A stretch of DNA of 64,000 nucleotides from Cymbidium sinense (lineage: Eukaryota > Streptophyta > Magnoliopsida > Asparagales > Orchidaceae), in the NCBI GenBank assembly GCA_021442155.1, contig CM038215.1, positions 277,748,413-277,812,412 of the forward strand, given 5' to 3'. Positions 12,791-24,330 of this stretch are shown here, one piece after another. A model generated the notes under the pieces. That model did no database searches. It had not been told where the DNA came from and was given only the letters and a program-made list of their open reading frames with translations. The translations under genes were made by a program, and so were the position numbers. How positions within the stretch are numbered: position 1 is the first letter of the stretch; the number at the start of each line of letters is the position of its first letter.

Positions 12791-14480
12791 TACATTAATT
12801 AAAGTTTTTAGCACTACCCAATCGCCTTACCCTCGCCCTTGTTCTTCTTATTTATAAAAATAATGTTCTATTTATAAATTTTGAGAGTTATATTCTTTGT
12901 AAATATGACAAAATTCTTAATTGTCCATTGAAAGGCTTGAAATGATTCTATTAATCATAAAATATTTTTTGAATATATAAATGCATTATTGATGTTGATA
13001 TTAAGGAATCATGGGATTGCTAGATTCATCCTATTGAAACACTCAATTTAACTATAAGAGTGCAAAATTAAAAAATTATTTTGTTCTTCAATTTATATCA
13101 CAAAGTCATTGATTATGATTCCAGTGCTTAATTTGGGCTTGCTTGGAGTCAGATGAAATCACCAATGGTGTTGATGGGTTCATTGAAGTGAGATTTTTGT
13201 TTTGACTATAAATTTGTTAAAATTAAAATTTGGATGATCTTTAATTTAATTCTAAAACTTTCGAAGTCAAGCATTGCCTAAAGATTCATAGCCAATCAAA
13301 TGAAATTTTGAGTGGTATTGCGATAATAAATTGATCCAAGTTCTCCCAATTCAAATTTTAAGCTTTCGAATTAAGCCGAAATTAAGAGAGACCAATTTTA
13401 TTTTAAATTGATTATAACATGTTCTTGAGTTTGTATAGATTATATCATGATACTTGTGTTGATATGCCATATAAAAATTGATTTCACTAATTAGAAATTT
13501 TGATGCAATTTTAGATCTCTAATTAAGCATCTAAATATTTGGAATAGAAGTTTTGATAGCTGATTATTGAAATATAAATTTTTATTTTTAACAAACCTAT
13601 AATCAATATAGATAGACTCAATGACTATCACTATTATAACAAATTTGATCATCGTTGTTCTAAAAAAGCATTTCAACCCTGAAATTGAATTACAGCCATA
13701 GGCAATAAAATAGCTTCACACATGAGGGAAATAACCTTGGACATATATGGTTAGTAACAATTTAGTTTAGCAATTTCGTTGGCATGTTCTATGACAATTT
13801 TCTTGAATTGCTTGTTCTCTTAAAGGGTCAACTAACCTTAAATCTCAATTATATTATTTAATGCCTCCATGATTTTAAGGGTACAAAATTACTTATAATT
13901 GTGTTTCTCACCTATATAAACTAAAAATATTCCCTTCCAAATTGACAATCGATATATTAATTATTCAAAGTTCATATTTGAACAATAATATCATCATCAT
14001 AATAATAATAATAATATAAATAAATAAATAAATTTATCTTATCTCTTGAATTAGAATATAAATAAACCAAAATAGAATGATGAAAATAATAAATGTCTTA
14101 TCTTACAATAATTTTTTTATGAGGGCCACATCTATTTTTAGATGAAGGTCAACGAATAAAGAATGAGAAAAAAATTAATCTCAAATTGACTCTCAAAATG
14201 AAAAGAGGAGATTACATCCTCTTATTATAATTTAGACTTGCTTAGCAATATTTTTTCCAAGGTAATAGACTGTTTTCTTTTAAAATAGATTTAAAAATAA
14301 AACAAAACTGATAGAGAACCACCCGACGACATAAAAGATGAGAAATAGTGTATTTTTTAGTCACTTAACTTGCAAACACAAACCGACAAAATTATATCTC
14401 TTGTTGGCCTCCATACGTAATACATCAGTCAAGTCGAGCTCAAAATCCAAAATTGATGGACCTTTGATGTAACAACTCGT
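12791..14480. repeat. Diverged second copy of the post-satellite spacer
   Basis: Non-coding. Bases 12,800-13,900 can be lined up by eye with 4,110-5,090: both run from 'TATAAATTTT(A/G)AGA' through 'CATAACATGTTCTTGAG(T)' to 'AAATTTGATCATCGTTG'. Up to about 13,190 it also matches the end of copy C (55,850-56,228) much more closely. From 13,900 to 14,480 the sequence is AT-rich with no recognisable feature. Confidence 0.6.
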
Positions 14481-14489
14481 AAATCAGAG

Positions 14490-15067
14490 CTGAGATGCGC
14501 CAAACAACACCAAAATTAGTCAAAACTACCTCCGATCGACGAACGGACTTCATCATTGCATTAAGAACATCGAAATTGGTCAGAATATAAATATTGCACA
14601 GTCTAATGATCAAGCGATTGAGCTGTCAATGTGCAGACGTATATATCAGAGTTTGGAGGCTGCAACTATGTCCAAATGATCTCCAATCGATGAACAGACC
14701 TTACCGTCGTGTTTAGAACATTTAAATTAGCTAGAATGTAAATATTGCACAATCTAACGATCAACCGATCAAGCGATCGAGCTGTCAATGTGCCGACGCG
14801 CATATTGGAGTCAAGAAGCTGCGATGATATCCAAATGACCTCTGTTCATAAAATTGATTATGTCGTTAGTTTTGAAATATCAAAATCTATCAAATAGACA
14901 ATTCACACTTAATTCGGACAAGTCTGGATGAATGTCGAGCAATCGGAAGCGGTAATGTGCATTTTGAGCTGAAATTGACCTGATTCGATGCCGACTTGAA
15001 CCAAATGGCTTCCGATCGCAAAACAGACTATGCCGTCACATCCGGGGCATCGGAATAACCTAAGATT

Positions 15068-15070
<3 letters not shown>
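14490..15070. repeat. Degenerate ~155-bp tandem repeat
   Basis: Phrases recur about every 155 bases: 'GACGAACGGACTT' (about 14,538) and 'GATGAACAGACCTT' (14,689); 'GAGCTGTCAATGTGC' (about 14,620 and 14,783); 'ATATTGCACA(G/A)TCTAA'. A third and fourth, more diverged unit follow to about 15,060 ('GCAAAACAGACTATGCCGTC'). The G+C content is higher than in the neighbours. This is satellite-like, with no coding. The function is unknown. Confidence 0.6.

Positions 15071-15142
<72 letters not shown>
15071..15142. repeat. (AT)n microsatellite
   Basis: An uninterrupted AT tract of about 72 bases, just after the 155-bp repeats and just before the TIR element. Confidence 0.95.
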
Positions 15143-15145
<3 letters not shown>

Positions 15146-15243
15146 ACCATATAATAATATAGGCATATAATTCATATTAACATTAATTAAATAATTAGGA
15201 AATTAATTTAAAATGCCTATTTATTCTTAATAATCCAAATCAG

Positions 15244-15343
15244 CTCTAAAAAGGGCATTTATTTAAATAAGTATCATTTGAAATGTAATTAGGCAATTAA
15301 GTATCATTAAAAAAAATTTAGAAATAGGTATAGTCGCCCACTA
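15244..15343 (+). repeat. Left terminal inverted repeat
   Basis: It contains AAATGTAATTAGGCAATTAA and GAAATAGGTATAGTC, both found in reverse complement at the right end. Confidence 0.75.
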
Positions 15344-16508
15344 AGTGGGCAACTAGGTAGCTGGTCGATTATGAAGTGTGGAAGTTGTGGCAAGCGGCTT
15401 GCCGCCCACTTAGTGAGTAACTAGTGTAAAGATAAAAAAATCGGGCCGATCGGCCCTATTCTTTCCTTCGTTCCACCCCCGATGCCTCCGATGTGAGCAT
15501 CTGATGCCTTCCCACGAGCCGCCGACCGATTTTCCTCTTCCGAGCATGGTCCTCTTCGTCTCCAAGCTTCTCGATGGCCATCGGCATTGGTTCACCCGCC
15601 GACATTGTTCCGTCTTCTCCTTCTATCCAAAAGCTGCTCGTTTTCTTCCCAACAGCCGCGCCCACGACATTTGACAATTTCCCTCTCCATCTAGCAGCCG
15701 TTAGAAGCCAACATTAGCTTCCAACGATGATTCCGACAGCTCCATTTCTTTCGAGGAAGTTAACTGCGGTGGATTCTACCATTTTGTGCGCACAATCCCA
15801 TCGTTCTTCAACACATAAATCCTATTTATTTTCATTTATAAATTAATAGAGTATGTGTGCTAGGGATTAGAGTTTTATGGTTAGAATTTTGTGGTTGGAT
15901 TTGATTTGTATGTTTGTGTTAGCATTGCGCCTGTGATAAGATGTGGAGTATAATATTATTTAGGATGTATAATTTTTGAAAGGTATGAGTTGGGTTTGAG
16001 TTGTTGCAGCTGGACCTATAAGCTTAGAGCCCTTTAGTTGTAGTCACGCTAGATGGCATTTGTATAACGGTCATTGATTGATTTAAATTTGTTATGATTT
16101 ATGTGTCTTCTACAAGAATGAGGAGAATTTGTTGTTATTTTATCTATGGAGGTGAAAAGCAACAAAGTCAAGTTATGTGGGAGGTCAAAATCATCCAGTT
16201 AAGGTTCTACGGCATAGCACCTTCCTGGAATTGAAACAAAGAATTATGAGAACCTTGCATATTGATTCAGAACAATACCTTACATGTCGGCCTCATCCAA
16301 AGGCAGATTTAGTACTTATAAAGAGAGAAATATATTATGAATAAAAGTGGATACTTTAGCATAAAATGTATATGTTTAGTGCATGTTACTTAGATTTTTC
16401 TTGTAGGTTGCAGTACTCTTATTTTTTCCTTACTTTATGCTACAATTTTCCCTTTCATTATTTATAACTGTCTAACCCTGACTCCTGCATTTGTTTTCTT
16501 CAATAGGT

Positions 16509-17966
16509 ATGATGGCCGAGGAGCACTGCCCACCAGTTAGACATCGGTGTCGGGGCCATGCTAGGAGGCCACCACGTTGGAGACCACCGAGGTCCACCAG
16601 CATAGCCTCCTATGTGGATGACATAGCCACCTTGATCGTAAGTAATATTTAATTTATGTTTCGTTACACCGCATAAATTTAATTTTGCTTAATGAGATCG
16701 ATCTTTTTTTTTGCAGCACTATTCTAGAGGCTACTGCACTTGCTTATCAAGGAGTGACCCATCACTGCAGAAGATTCAAGGCTAGAGTGTATATGTGCTA
16801 CCCAGCTTCATTTCATCCACCTAGATCACCATCTGCCACGCCTTTGAGAGATGGTCCGCACCACCTTCTAACGTGAGATGATCAGACGCTCCGTGTTGCG
16901 ATTATCCTGGGTTTACATGTTGATGGGCCACCTGTTATTGACCCAATTATGATCAGTGAGGGGAAGAGACATGCATGCCACTGAGGTGTCTTAGGTGGTA
17001 TTTTTATAGAGAGTCATACGCGCATCTGAGCACTAAGGAGTTTTTCAAGCACCTGCATGCCTACATTCTGCTTCTTTTAGGGTGTTTCTACCCATACATC
17101 GTTCGAGGTCACATGTATCTTCGACTTCAGAGTACCTAGATTCATTCATTACACGCTATAGGGAGGAGCGCCGCCTACCTCAGAGAACTCTAGGCGAGGC
17201 CACAATATATGTTGCCTACCACTATAGATATGGTCTTGGGAGCATATTCATGTGGGGAGGCCGACCTTACATGTGCCATATCCGATTGATCTTGACGGTC
17301 TCAGCATTGGGTTGAGGTATATTTTACTTTATGCACTTTCAAATTTCTAGCTTATATGTTTGTTTAAATTGTGTTGTATGTATAGGTGGAATGAGAGATA
17401 TGTTCGTCATATGCCAATGACGAACATTGCATTATATAGAAATGAGTTGGATGGTTGTCGCATTTCAGGTTGGACTTGCAGAGTACATTTTGATTCAAAT
17501 AGCTATAATGCATATTCTAATTTTACATAATTTTTAATATGTGTAGGTGATTTGGGAGCCGTACACTGAGCATATCATGCTACATCTATCAAATACATGC
17601 TCAGTAGACTCTGATATATGATTAGCATGAGTCACTCTGATCACCTTGAAGAGGGTAGAGTGGAATTTATCTGATCGAGTGCTGCGACAGTTCAGGCTCA
17701 TACCTAGAGTAGATGTGGCACCATTTGACCCAAGTTTCAAAAGGGTCGATGGTCGAGGCAAAGAGGATGTTGACTGGGTTGATTACCACCAGGTGCACAT
17801 TGCCGCTTGGGAGAGGCGGAGGGATTACCTCATCGAGGGCTTAGATGAAGATGAGGGCAGACTGATGGCTATCACCCATTATATGTGCTAGTTCAGATCG
17901 TGGGCTTCTCTCTATTTACTGGCTGCCTCAATATATCCTCCAACCACTTACTATCCCATAGCACCT
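16509..17966 (+). pseudogene. Plant mobile domain (PMD, MAIN-like) protein, broken
   Basis: PMD proteins are plant-specific; some (MAIN, MAIL1) act in the nucleus in silencing, and many are transposon-borne. Likely exons are 16,509-16,637 (ATG; donor GTAAGT), 16,717-17,316 (acceptor TTTTTGCAG), 17,386-about 17,468 (acceptor TGTATAG) and 17,547-17,966 (acceptor GTGTAG). Family signatures are visible: ILGLHVDGPPVIDP (from 16,901), VIWEPYTEHI (from 17,547), VEWNLSDRVLRQF (17,655) and DVDWVDYH (17,766) followed by a W-ERR stretch, in the usual order. Stops and frameshifts break exon 2 and a stop follows THYMC at 17,889, so it is a pseudogene unless the assembly is wrong. The exon limits are inferred from splice motifs only. 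It lies between matching TIRs, which explains its presence here. Confidence 0.75.
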
Positions 17967-18789
17967 GTAAAGCGTATATATGTAAGTGTTAACATAAGTA
18001 TTCATTTGAATTCAATATGTTACTTCAGGCTAATTTCACACACTTTTTTTTCGTGTACTGTGACATTTTCCACCATCACCGTGGATGAGCATGCTGAGTG
18101 GAGCCGTTGATAGGTACAAAGTGCTATACAGAGACTTGAGATTGCGTGTACACACCGGCCATCTACATATGTTGATCCAGGTCCTTCTACATACCAGCTT
18201 AGTATGAGTCACAACCACCTATCTTCCTGTCACAGGACTATCCGACGCAGACTTTCGAAGATCTTGCATTGGAAGGTCACCATCAACTGTGTGATCGTCC
18301 ATCACGTGAACCTGACTAGTACACACCTGGGAGTGGTGCGATTCCACACAAATGACGGAGGCGTTAGATGTTTAGGATAGTCTATTTGTGTGTCTTTACT
18401 ACATTTATTCTAATCTATTTTAATTTTATTTCTAGATCATCTATTTATGTAAATTCTTGTACTCAATTTTTGGAATGAAAACTTGTAAATAATCTATTTT
18501 ATTTTTATCTATCAATTTGTATTTGTTCTTAGATATTTTAGATCTACTTAAATGAAAACTTGCAGATTCTGAGATCCCTATTTATACTTGATGATAAGGG
18601 CTTTAAACTTGCAAATAGAATAACTAAAACTAAAGCAAAAACATAAGAGCTCAAAGCCAATCCTTGATGTAAAAAAAATTTCATGCTGTCGTCATTTGAG
18701 AACTAGCACAGATCTTATTAGATCTAGCCCTTTAGTGGGCATTGGCTTCACATTATCATGGTAACTTTACATGCCGATCGATATGCTTT

Positions 18790-18891
18790 AGTGGGACTAT
18801 ACCTATTTCTAAATTTTTTTAATTATACTTAATTGCCTAATTACATTTCTAATGATACTTATTTTAAAAAAAATGCCCCTCTAAAAATCCC
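18790..18891 (-). repeat. Right terminal inverted repeat
   Basis: The reverse complement of the left repeat, with TTAATTGCCTAATTACATTT and GACTATACCTATTTC clearly matching. It abuts the captured BRO1 fragment directly. Confidence 0.75.
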
Positions 18892-19552
18892 GTGAACCGC
18901 TCATTCCACTCCTTGATCATTCATTTGGTTTCCCCTTCTCCACGCAAGACCCGCAAGCCTCTCATCTCTCATTCATTCGGTTGAGGAACCGCAAACCACA
19001 CGCACAATTTCTACCCCTTCCCTCTCTGCCCGTCTGTCCGAAAGCAAAGCTAAAATTGATCCCTTACTCTTCACTACTCTTCTCTCCAAACCCATCTGCA
19101 TTCAAACCGCAAGCCACGTAACTCTTCCCCAAAACCAAGCTATAACCGTGTGGGTTGCTAAGCGGGAAGAGTGAGACAGAGAGAGATGGCCTCACCGGCA
19201 AACGTGATGGTTGCGATTCAAGGGAAGAAACCTAGCTGCATCGTTGACCTATAACACCCACTCCGTCGGTACATTGCCAACCACTACTCTGAGTTGTCGG
19301 CACAATCCCTTGAGGATGACTTCCAATCCGTTCGACAAATGTGATCAAACATCGAGAATTCTCCAGATTTATCGTTGGAGCACCACCGCGACCTTCTCCA
19401 ATCATACTTTTGTGCCCTCTGCCTTGTCGAGCTTTCCTTCTCCTCAATCCTTCCCATATCAATTCACTCTCCTTCTGTGGTTTGATGTTCCATCCTTGAG
19501 GAAGGATGTACATAATAACCTTCATCTAGAAGGCTATGTTTTTTTTATCCAC
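18892..19552 (+). pseudogene. Captured BRO1-domain (ALIX-like) gene fragment: 5' leader and N-terminus
   Basis: BRO1-domain proteins of the ALIX type bind ESCRT-III and work in endosomal sorting. A pyrimidine-rich, leader-like stretch (18,892-19,185) precedes an ATG at 19,186. The frame then reads MASPANVMVAIQGKKPS and later SLEHHRDLLQSYF, with CALCLVE following; after a +1 shift near 19,440 it reads LLWFDV (WFD at 19,478-19,486) and NLHLEGYVFF. This matches the first ~110 residues of plant BRO1 proteins: MLAI-KK, the RRDLL-SYY-LCLVE helix and the F-WYDAF...NIHLEKA helix. In-frame stops follow VDL and RQM. No intron is obvious. The fragment ends where xylulokinase begins, at about 19,550. It is non-functional and was probably carried here by a transposon. 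The family call is from memory of the motif pattern. Confidence 0.7.
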
Positions 19553-20187
19553 GAATCACCAATATGGATGGACGGACCACTTCGCAGAGAATAGAGAGTT
19601 GTAGGAGGTGATTTAGAGTTGTCTAAACTATGGATTCTGCATATGAAAGATACACAAGACCCCAAATGCGAAAGTTATACGAGACAAAAAATGATATATA
19701 TGATGATGCTGAGAGAATCTCTCTTTTTAGTTCCTTTATGGCCACTCTTCTTATTGGAGGATATGTTAGTATTGATGAGATTGATGTAGCAAGAATGAAC
19801 TTGATGGACATTAAATAGTGTATCTGGTCTAAAATTGTTTTGGAGGCCACAACACAGAAGAAAGCTTGGGAGGTTGGCACCACCTCATTCACTTGTTGGA
19901 TTGATATCTCCTTATTTTATTGAGACGTTCCACTTCAAGAAGGACTTCTTGGTTATTCAGTGGTCAGGATACAACCTAAATAGTTTGGCAAGTTTTACCC
20001 TAAATACACGTGGTGATCTAGCAATAAGCCTTGGAACTAGTGATGTTTCTGAATAACCACAAAGCAAACCCACCTAGAAGGACATGTTTTTCCCAACCTG
20101 TTGGCCCCAATGCTATATGGTTATGCTAGTTTATAAAATGGATACTTAAGTAAGAGGTTAGCGGGATCATAGAAAATTTCAACGATC
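19553..20187 (+). pseudogene. Xylulokinase fragment, intronless, broken
   Basis: Xylulokinase (FGGY family) phosphorylates D-xylulose in the cytosol. The match starts at ESPIWMD (19,553-19,573) and continues as LELSKL, AYERYTRPQMRKLYET, AERISLFSSFMATLLIGGY, MNLMDIK, WSKIVLEAT, LGRLAPPHSLVGLISPYF, VIQWSG (19,952-19,969), NSLASFTLN and LAISLGTSD (20,020-20,046), then a weaker tail to GYMVML-YK-like residues near 20,135. This is the central part of the plant enzyme, including the conserved WSGDNPNSL and DLAISLGTSD regions. Here the glycine-aspartate of WSGDN reads GY, so a key residue is lost. Frameshifts lie near 19,600 and 19,850. Codons run on without introns, which suggests a cDNA-derived copy. 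BRO1 and MULE sequences abut it on either side. Confidence 0.85.
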
Positions 20188-21200
20188 GGATACACACACT
20201 TGTGCATGTAGAATTTTGGTAGGTGGTCACCGACGGTGGACTTCTAAATTCATATGCTATTACATTCTACCGATCATTACATCAAATAGACTTGAAGCCT
20301 AGGGAGATAATAGGACAAATAGAAGTTAAATTTAACGTATGCATTTTATATATGAAAGCTTGGGATGCAAGGAGGAAAGCTATAAGAACTATTTTTAGTA
20401 GTTGGGAGGAATCATAACATTCACCATATAAGCTGATGAATGATATTTGTTATGCTATGAGGAGTTCAATATATCAAATATAATATAATAGCACAAACTA
20501 TTTTCAACGATTATTTTACAACCGACATATGCATGACATTAGAATGTGAAGCAAGTATATGATTGGTTGATCGCAGATATCACTAGGTGGACTTGGATTA
20601 GAATTGATATTTGTTAATGACACCTAACACAGTAGAATGATTTAATGGAGTCCTTCGTTGAGCTAGAGGCCTACCCATATAAGCTTTGACTTTTTCAATT
20701 TATTACAAAATTGTATCACTATTTCTTAGACGATACACTAGTGTAGAAAAGCAGATTATGTCAAATGAGTCACCCATCACTTTGTGAATTAGATATACCT
20801 TGCAAAGATTTGAGAGTGAGGCGAGGAGGTTTCCTGTTCAAACTTGTATTAACTTCCATAAGTATGAAGTATTTGACTTTTGCTATCGATCATTTCGTGT
20901 AGACCTACATCAGATTGGAGTTGTGCATGTACTTGTGGTAAACTGCAAGCATACCATATACTATGTGCACACATCATAGCTATATTAGGTCTACGACATG
21001 TCGATCACCTCCCATATGTTTCATAGCATTACTCTATAAAGGCCTTTAGGAACACATATACTGCTGAGTTTCACATCATTCCTGAACGATCTACATGTCT
21101 AAATTTGAACATGGAATCATTGAGCTTACAACACCAAATTTTAGACATAGGACTGGGAGGCCACGAAGTAAAAAGTTCAAAAACACAATTGATGAATGGT
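20188..21200 (+). pseudogene. MULE transposase remnant with SWIM zinc finger, catalytic domain missing
   Basis: MULE transposases cut and paste Mutator-like elements. Reading begins with a THTC-like and DHRRWTSKFI-like DNA-binding region (20,188-20,300), then LKPREIIGQIEVKF and YMKAWDARRKAIRTIF (20,345-20,395). The DDE catalytic region that should follow is absent. The trace resumes near 20,640 with an FNGVLR-ARGLPI-like segment and ends with a SWIM finger, CACTCGKLQAYHILCAHIIA (20,922-20,981, CxCx9-11CxH), then YSIKAFRNTYTAEFHIIP, the normal MULE C-terminus. Stops and frameshifts are frequent. The N-terminal part is joined directly to the xylulokinase fragment, so this may be what is left of an element that captured host genes. 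Confidence 0.8.
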
Positions 21201-22930
21201 AACATAAAGTAATCAAATATGCAGCTTATGTCATAGTTTAGGATTGTTTAAATTACCCATTATCACTTTTAGTCTTTTAGTAACTTGATTGAGATTTTAA
21301 CTTAGTATTATGTTCACTTCTTACTTTAGATTAGATCTAATCACTATGAAGAGAAGAAAGAGACTTTACTCTTTCATCCATAACATAAGTTGATTTCCAA
21401 AGATAGATTACTATTGCTTCAAATTTCTAAATAGACCATTTATAAATTTTATTTTAGCCTAAGTCTAGATTAATCTTAATGAATCTTATCCAGACATGAA
21501 AGGCATCTTACGACCCATGAAATTAAGCCACCATAACATGAGTAATACTCAAATACTTTCTTTCATTATCAATAATATTCACATTCTTATTTTTTAGCTT
21601 ATTCAATATTTGATTTAGTATATATATACATGTAATGTACTCATATTTTTTTACACACTTAATGAATGTTGATGCATGAATTTAATAGAAAAAAGAGGTT
21701 TCATCTCATATTAAGCATATGCAAACATGTATATGAAATTTAATCAAGTACGTGTTATTGTTAAATCAGGAGAGTGAGATTATTTAAAACCTCTTTGGGG
21801 CTACTTAAAGTCTCGTATTCCCGGAATGTTCATGTTATATACTTGCCAATTCAAATACACATGAACATATACATAAACATAGAAATGAAATCATGAAAAG
21901 GGTTCTATATAAATATCTTTTACTTATGAAAAGCTTAATGGCAAATAGAGGATTTCACTTTATATTCTAATATATACATGCACATAAATTAAATTAAGCA
22001 AGTGCCCATTGTTAAACCACTAAAGTGAGATTATCTAATACCTCCTTGGGGCTACTTAAATCGTATTCCGCGTTGGATAATATACTTGTCAATTCAAATA
22101 CATGAATACATAAGTATAAATATTGAATAAAATTATCAATTGGCATCTTTTATTACAAGTAAATAAACATTTCATTTTCACATAATTAGTTATTTATAAT
22201 AAGCATTGATTTAAAATTCATAATTAACAAATAGTTTCAAAATAGCTTAAGATTTACTAATGATAATAGCCACACCATATGATAATATTTGTCTAATTCA
22301 TGCAATTTAAATGCAATCATATTCTCTTAACTTTTAAACATAAATACATTAAGCACATGACATGTACATTTATACTAATTGAAAGGAAGTAATTGAATAC
22401 CATCACACAACATGCTTGATTTCATTAGAACCTAAGGACAATCAAGTTAGATAAATATCTCTTAAATCTAATCAAAGTTTATTTAATGTTTAACTTTAAT
22501 ATTTAAGTTGTTGAAACTTAAATAAAAGAAATAATAGTTAGTGTTCAACCCATATCCATGTTTGTTTGTTAATAAATTTAAACAAAATTTATGTGGCTTT
22601 TATGAATTAATTAATTTTGGCCTATTAATAATTCATTTAATTACCCTATAAAAAATCTCTTAATTTGATTAATTATTAAACAAGAGCTCACAGATCATGA
22701 TGATATGCTTGAAAAATAAAATTTGCAATATCCTAAGAATTCTAATGCAATTAAGCTCATGTTTAATAAATAATTAAATTAAGAAGATTAAGCTAATTAC
22801 TTTTATAATTCCCCACACCAATGAAGAATCATAATTTTATTGAAAATCCTTATACTAACTAAGCACATAAGCCCTATGATTTTATAGATTTTGATTTAGT
22901 ATTGCCTTCTTCTGCTTGTACAAAGAGTTG
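21201..22930. other. AT-rich stretch with a ~235-bp tandem duplication
   Basis: No gene found. Bases about 21,690-21,890 and 21,930-22,130 are diverged tandem copies: both contain GAGTGAGATTAT or AAGTGAGATTAT, 'CCTC-TTGGGGCTACTTAAA' and 'ATACTTG(C/T)CAATTCAAATAC'. They could be part of an old LTR, but no partner LTR was seen. The remainder is featureless AT-rich sequence. Confidence 0.5.
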
Positions 22931-23451
22931 ATTTGACTACATTGATGTTTTGAAGCAACAGGTTCAAAGAATAATTTAGTTTGTTATTTTAAAAAAATAT
23001 TTACCCCCTCAAAGTAATTCTCATTTTCCCCCTCTTTTTTTATTCAAACTCTTCTACATTCATTTTCGCCCTCTTTTTTTATTTGAACTCTTCTACTTTC
23101 ATTCCCCCCCCTCTTATCCTTTTGAAAGCAACCCACTCACTACCTCTTTTAATTTCTATAAATAAGGCCAAGAGGGAGTCTCCTATTCTATTCTATTTGT
23201 TTAAAGGGTTGGAGTTAGGATATTTGATAGGGACCAGTTAGAAAGTTTAGTGGGCTTTCAACTCTACTCTGATAAATTTTGTAAGTGCTTTTCACACTTC
23301 TTTTTTATTTTTTTTTTACTTTTATGTTTGTCGTATGTTATTTTACTTTTTCCCCTTTTTTGTTTGACGCTTTTAGCTTAAAATTAGCTGCAAGTTTCTT
23401 TACTTAGCATTCTTAAGTTAGCTCGTTTTACACTCACATTTTTCCTAAGTC
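22931..23451 (+). other. Pyrimidine-rich, promoter-like stretch
   Basis: It contains repeated 'CCCTCTTTTTTTAT-TGAACTCTTCTAC' units (about 23,028-23,115) and a TATAAATA box at about 23,157 followed by GGCCAAGAGGGAG. This layout is like an LTR U3/R region, but no LTR ends or partner were found. No coding sequence is visible. Confidence 0.3.
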
Positions 23452-23850
23452 AAAAAATTTGGCAGAATTTTAGCAGCCTCCCGGTGTCATCCCTGTGTAG
23501 GGGTTGCATCGGGTGTTTTCACTCTTGCATATATTGAGCATATCGTGTCTTATGAGTTACACACAGGTTTTCATCTCATCGCCCTCTTGAGCACGACGAG
23601 GCCTTCAGACCTGAAAGAAGACATACAATGCAATATATATTCATCCCCCCCCCACTTTTTTTTTTCTAAGTCTAGAAATTAGACAAAATTTCGGCAGCAT
23701 TTCGTCTAGGGGAGCGACATCTAAGAGGTGTTGGCTTACTCGACACCCTCTTGAGCGTAGCGAGCGGTGTCTTGTGACACCACAGCTTGTTTTTCATCTT
23801 GTCGCGCCCTCTTGAGCAGAAAGAGACCTTCAAACTTGCAAAGAAACACA
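23452..23850. repeat. ~200-bp tandem duplication with 'CCCTCTTGAGC' motif
   Basis: Two diverged copies (about 23,452-23,640 and 23,655-23,850) share (G)GCAG-ATTT-(A/C)G, GTTTTCATCTCATCG or GTTTTTCATCTTGTCG, and CGCCCTCTTGAGCA followed by GACCTTCAAAC-like bases. A poly-C run at 23,645 separates them. Not coding. Confidence 0.55.
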
Positions 23851-23851
23851 A

Positions 23852-23853
<2 letters not shown>

Positions 23854-23925
<72 letters not shown>
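23854..23925. repeat. (AT)n microsatellite
   Basis: A tract of about 72 bases of TA repeats. The Ile-Tyr ORFs that cross it are artefacts. Confidence 0.95.
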
Positions 23926-23928
<3 letters not shown>

Positions 23929-24011
23929 TAGAACACACATGATGCATTTTCATGTAATACTCGACAAGGGAACGGGGTTAGGTATACAATTGGGAATGTA
24001 AATAAAGGAGC

Positions 24012-24330
24012 GCGATGCCGAAAACCAAAAGAAGAATTCACCTCTTGATGATGTTCTTCCCCGATTTGCGGCGAAGTGAAGGTTGGATAGGTTATGCAAG
24101 GTATGCGACGCCAAAAATCGAAGGAAGATTTGCCTCTTGACGATGTTCTTCCACGGTTTGCGGCAAAGTGAAAATGGGAAGGCTAAAGCGAGGAGTGCGA
24201 TGCCAAATTGAAATAAGAATTCACCTCTTGATGATGTTCTTCCCTAGTTTGCGGCGAAGCAAAAATGGGAAGGCTAAAGTGAGGAGTGCAATGCCAAAAA
24301 TCAAAATAACAATTTATCTTTCTTTGGGAC
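24012..24330. repeat. 92-bp minisatellite, about 3.4 units
   Basis: GCGATGCC or its variants occur at 24,012, 24,105, 24,197 and 24,288 (spacings 93, 92 and 91). Each unit also holds CCTCTTGA(T/C)GATGTTCTTCC and TTTGCGGC-AAG. G+C is raised relative to the surroundings. No protein is supported. Confidence 0.85.

Larger units (their letters stand above)
15244..18891 (+). mobile_element. TIR DNA element carrying a plant mobile domain gene
   Basis: The two ends (15,244-15,343 and 18,790-18,891) are inverted copies of each other over about 100 bases, and the interior holds a PMD pseudogene. Long TIRs of this size are typical of Mutator-like elements, and PMD genes are known to travel with MULEs and other transposons. 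The element has no transposase of its own, so if it moved it needed one supplied in trans. The outermost bases are degraded and I could not find a matching 9-bp target-site duplication (left flank CCAAATCAG, right flank GTGAACCGC), so the exact ends are uncertain. A diverged piece of this element lies at 53,704-54,740. Confidence 0.7.

Noticed and set aside
15410..15677. Overlapping minus-strand ORFs in the GC-rich leader of the PMD element
   Set aside because: No recognisable domain; they are opposite in strand to the PMD gene and explained by local G+C content.
19630..20056. Functional xylulokinase gene
   Set aside because: Only the central part is present, with frameshifts, a lost conserved residue and different genes fused at either end.
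23672..24041. ORFs of 93 and 101 residues with long Ile-Tyr runs
   Set aside because: They are made by the (AT)n tract at 23,854-23,925 and have no support on either side.
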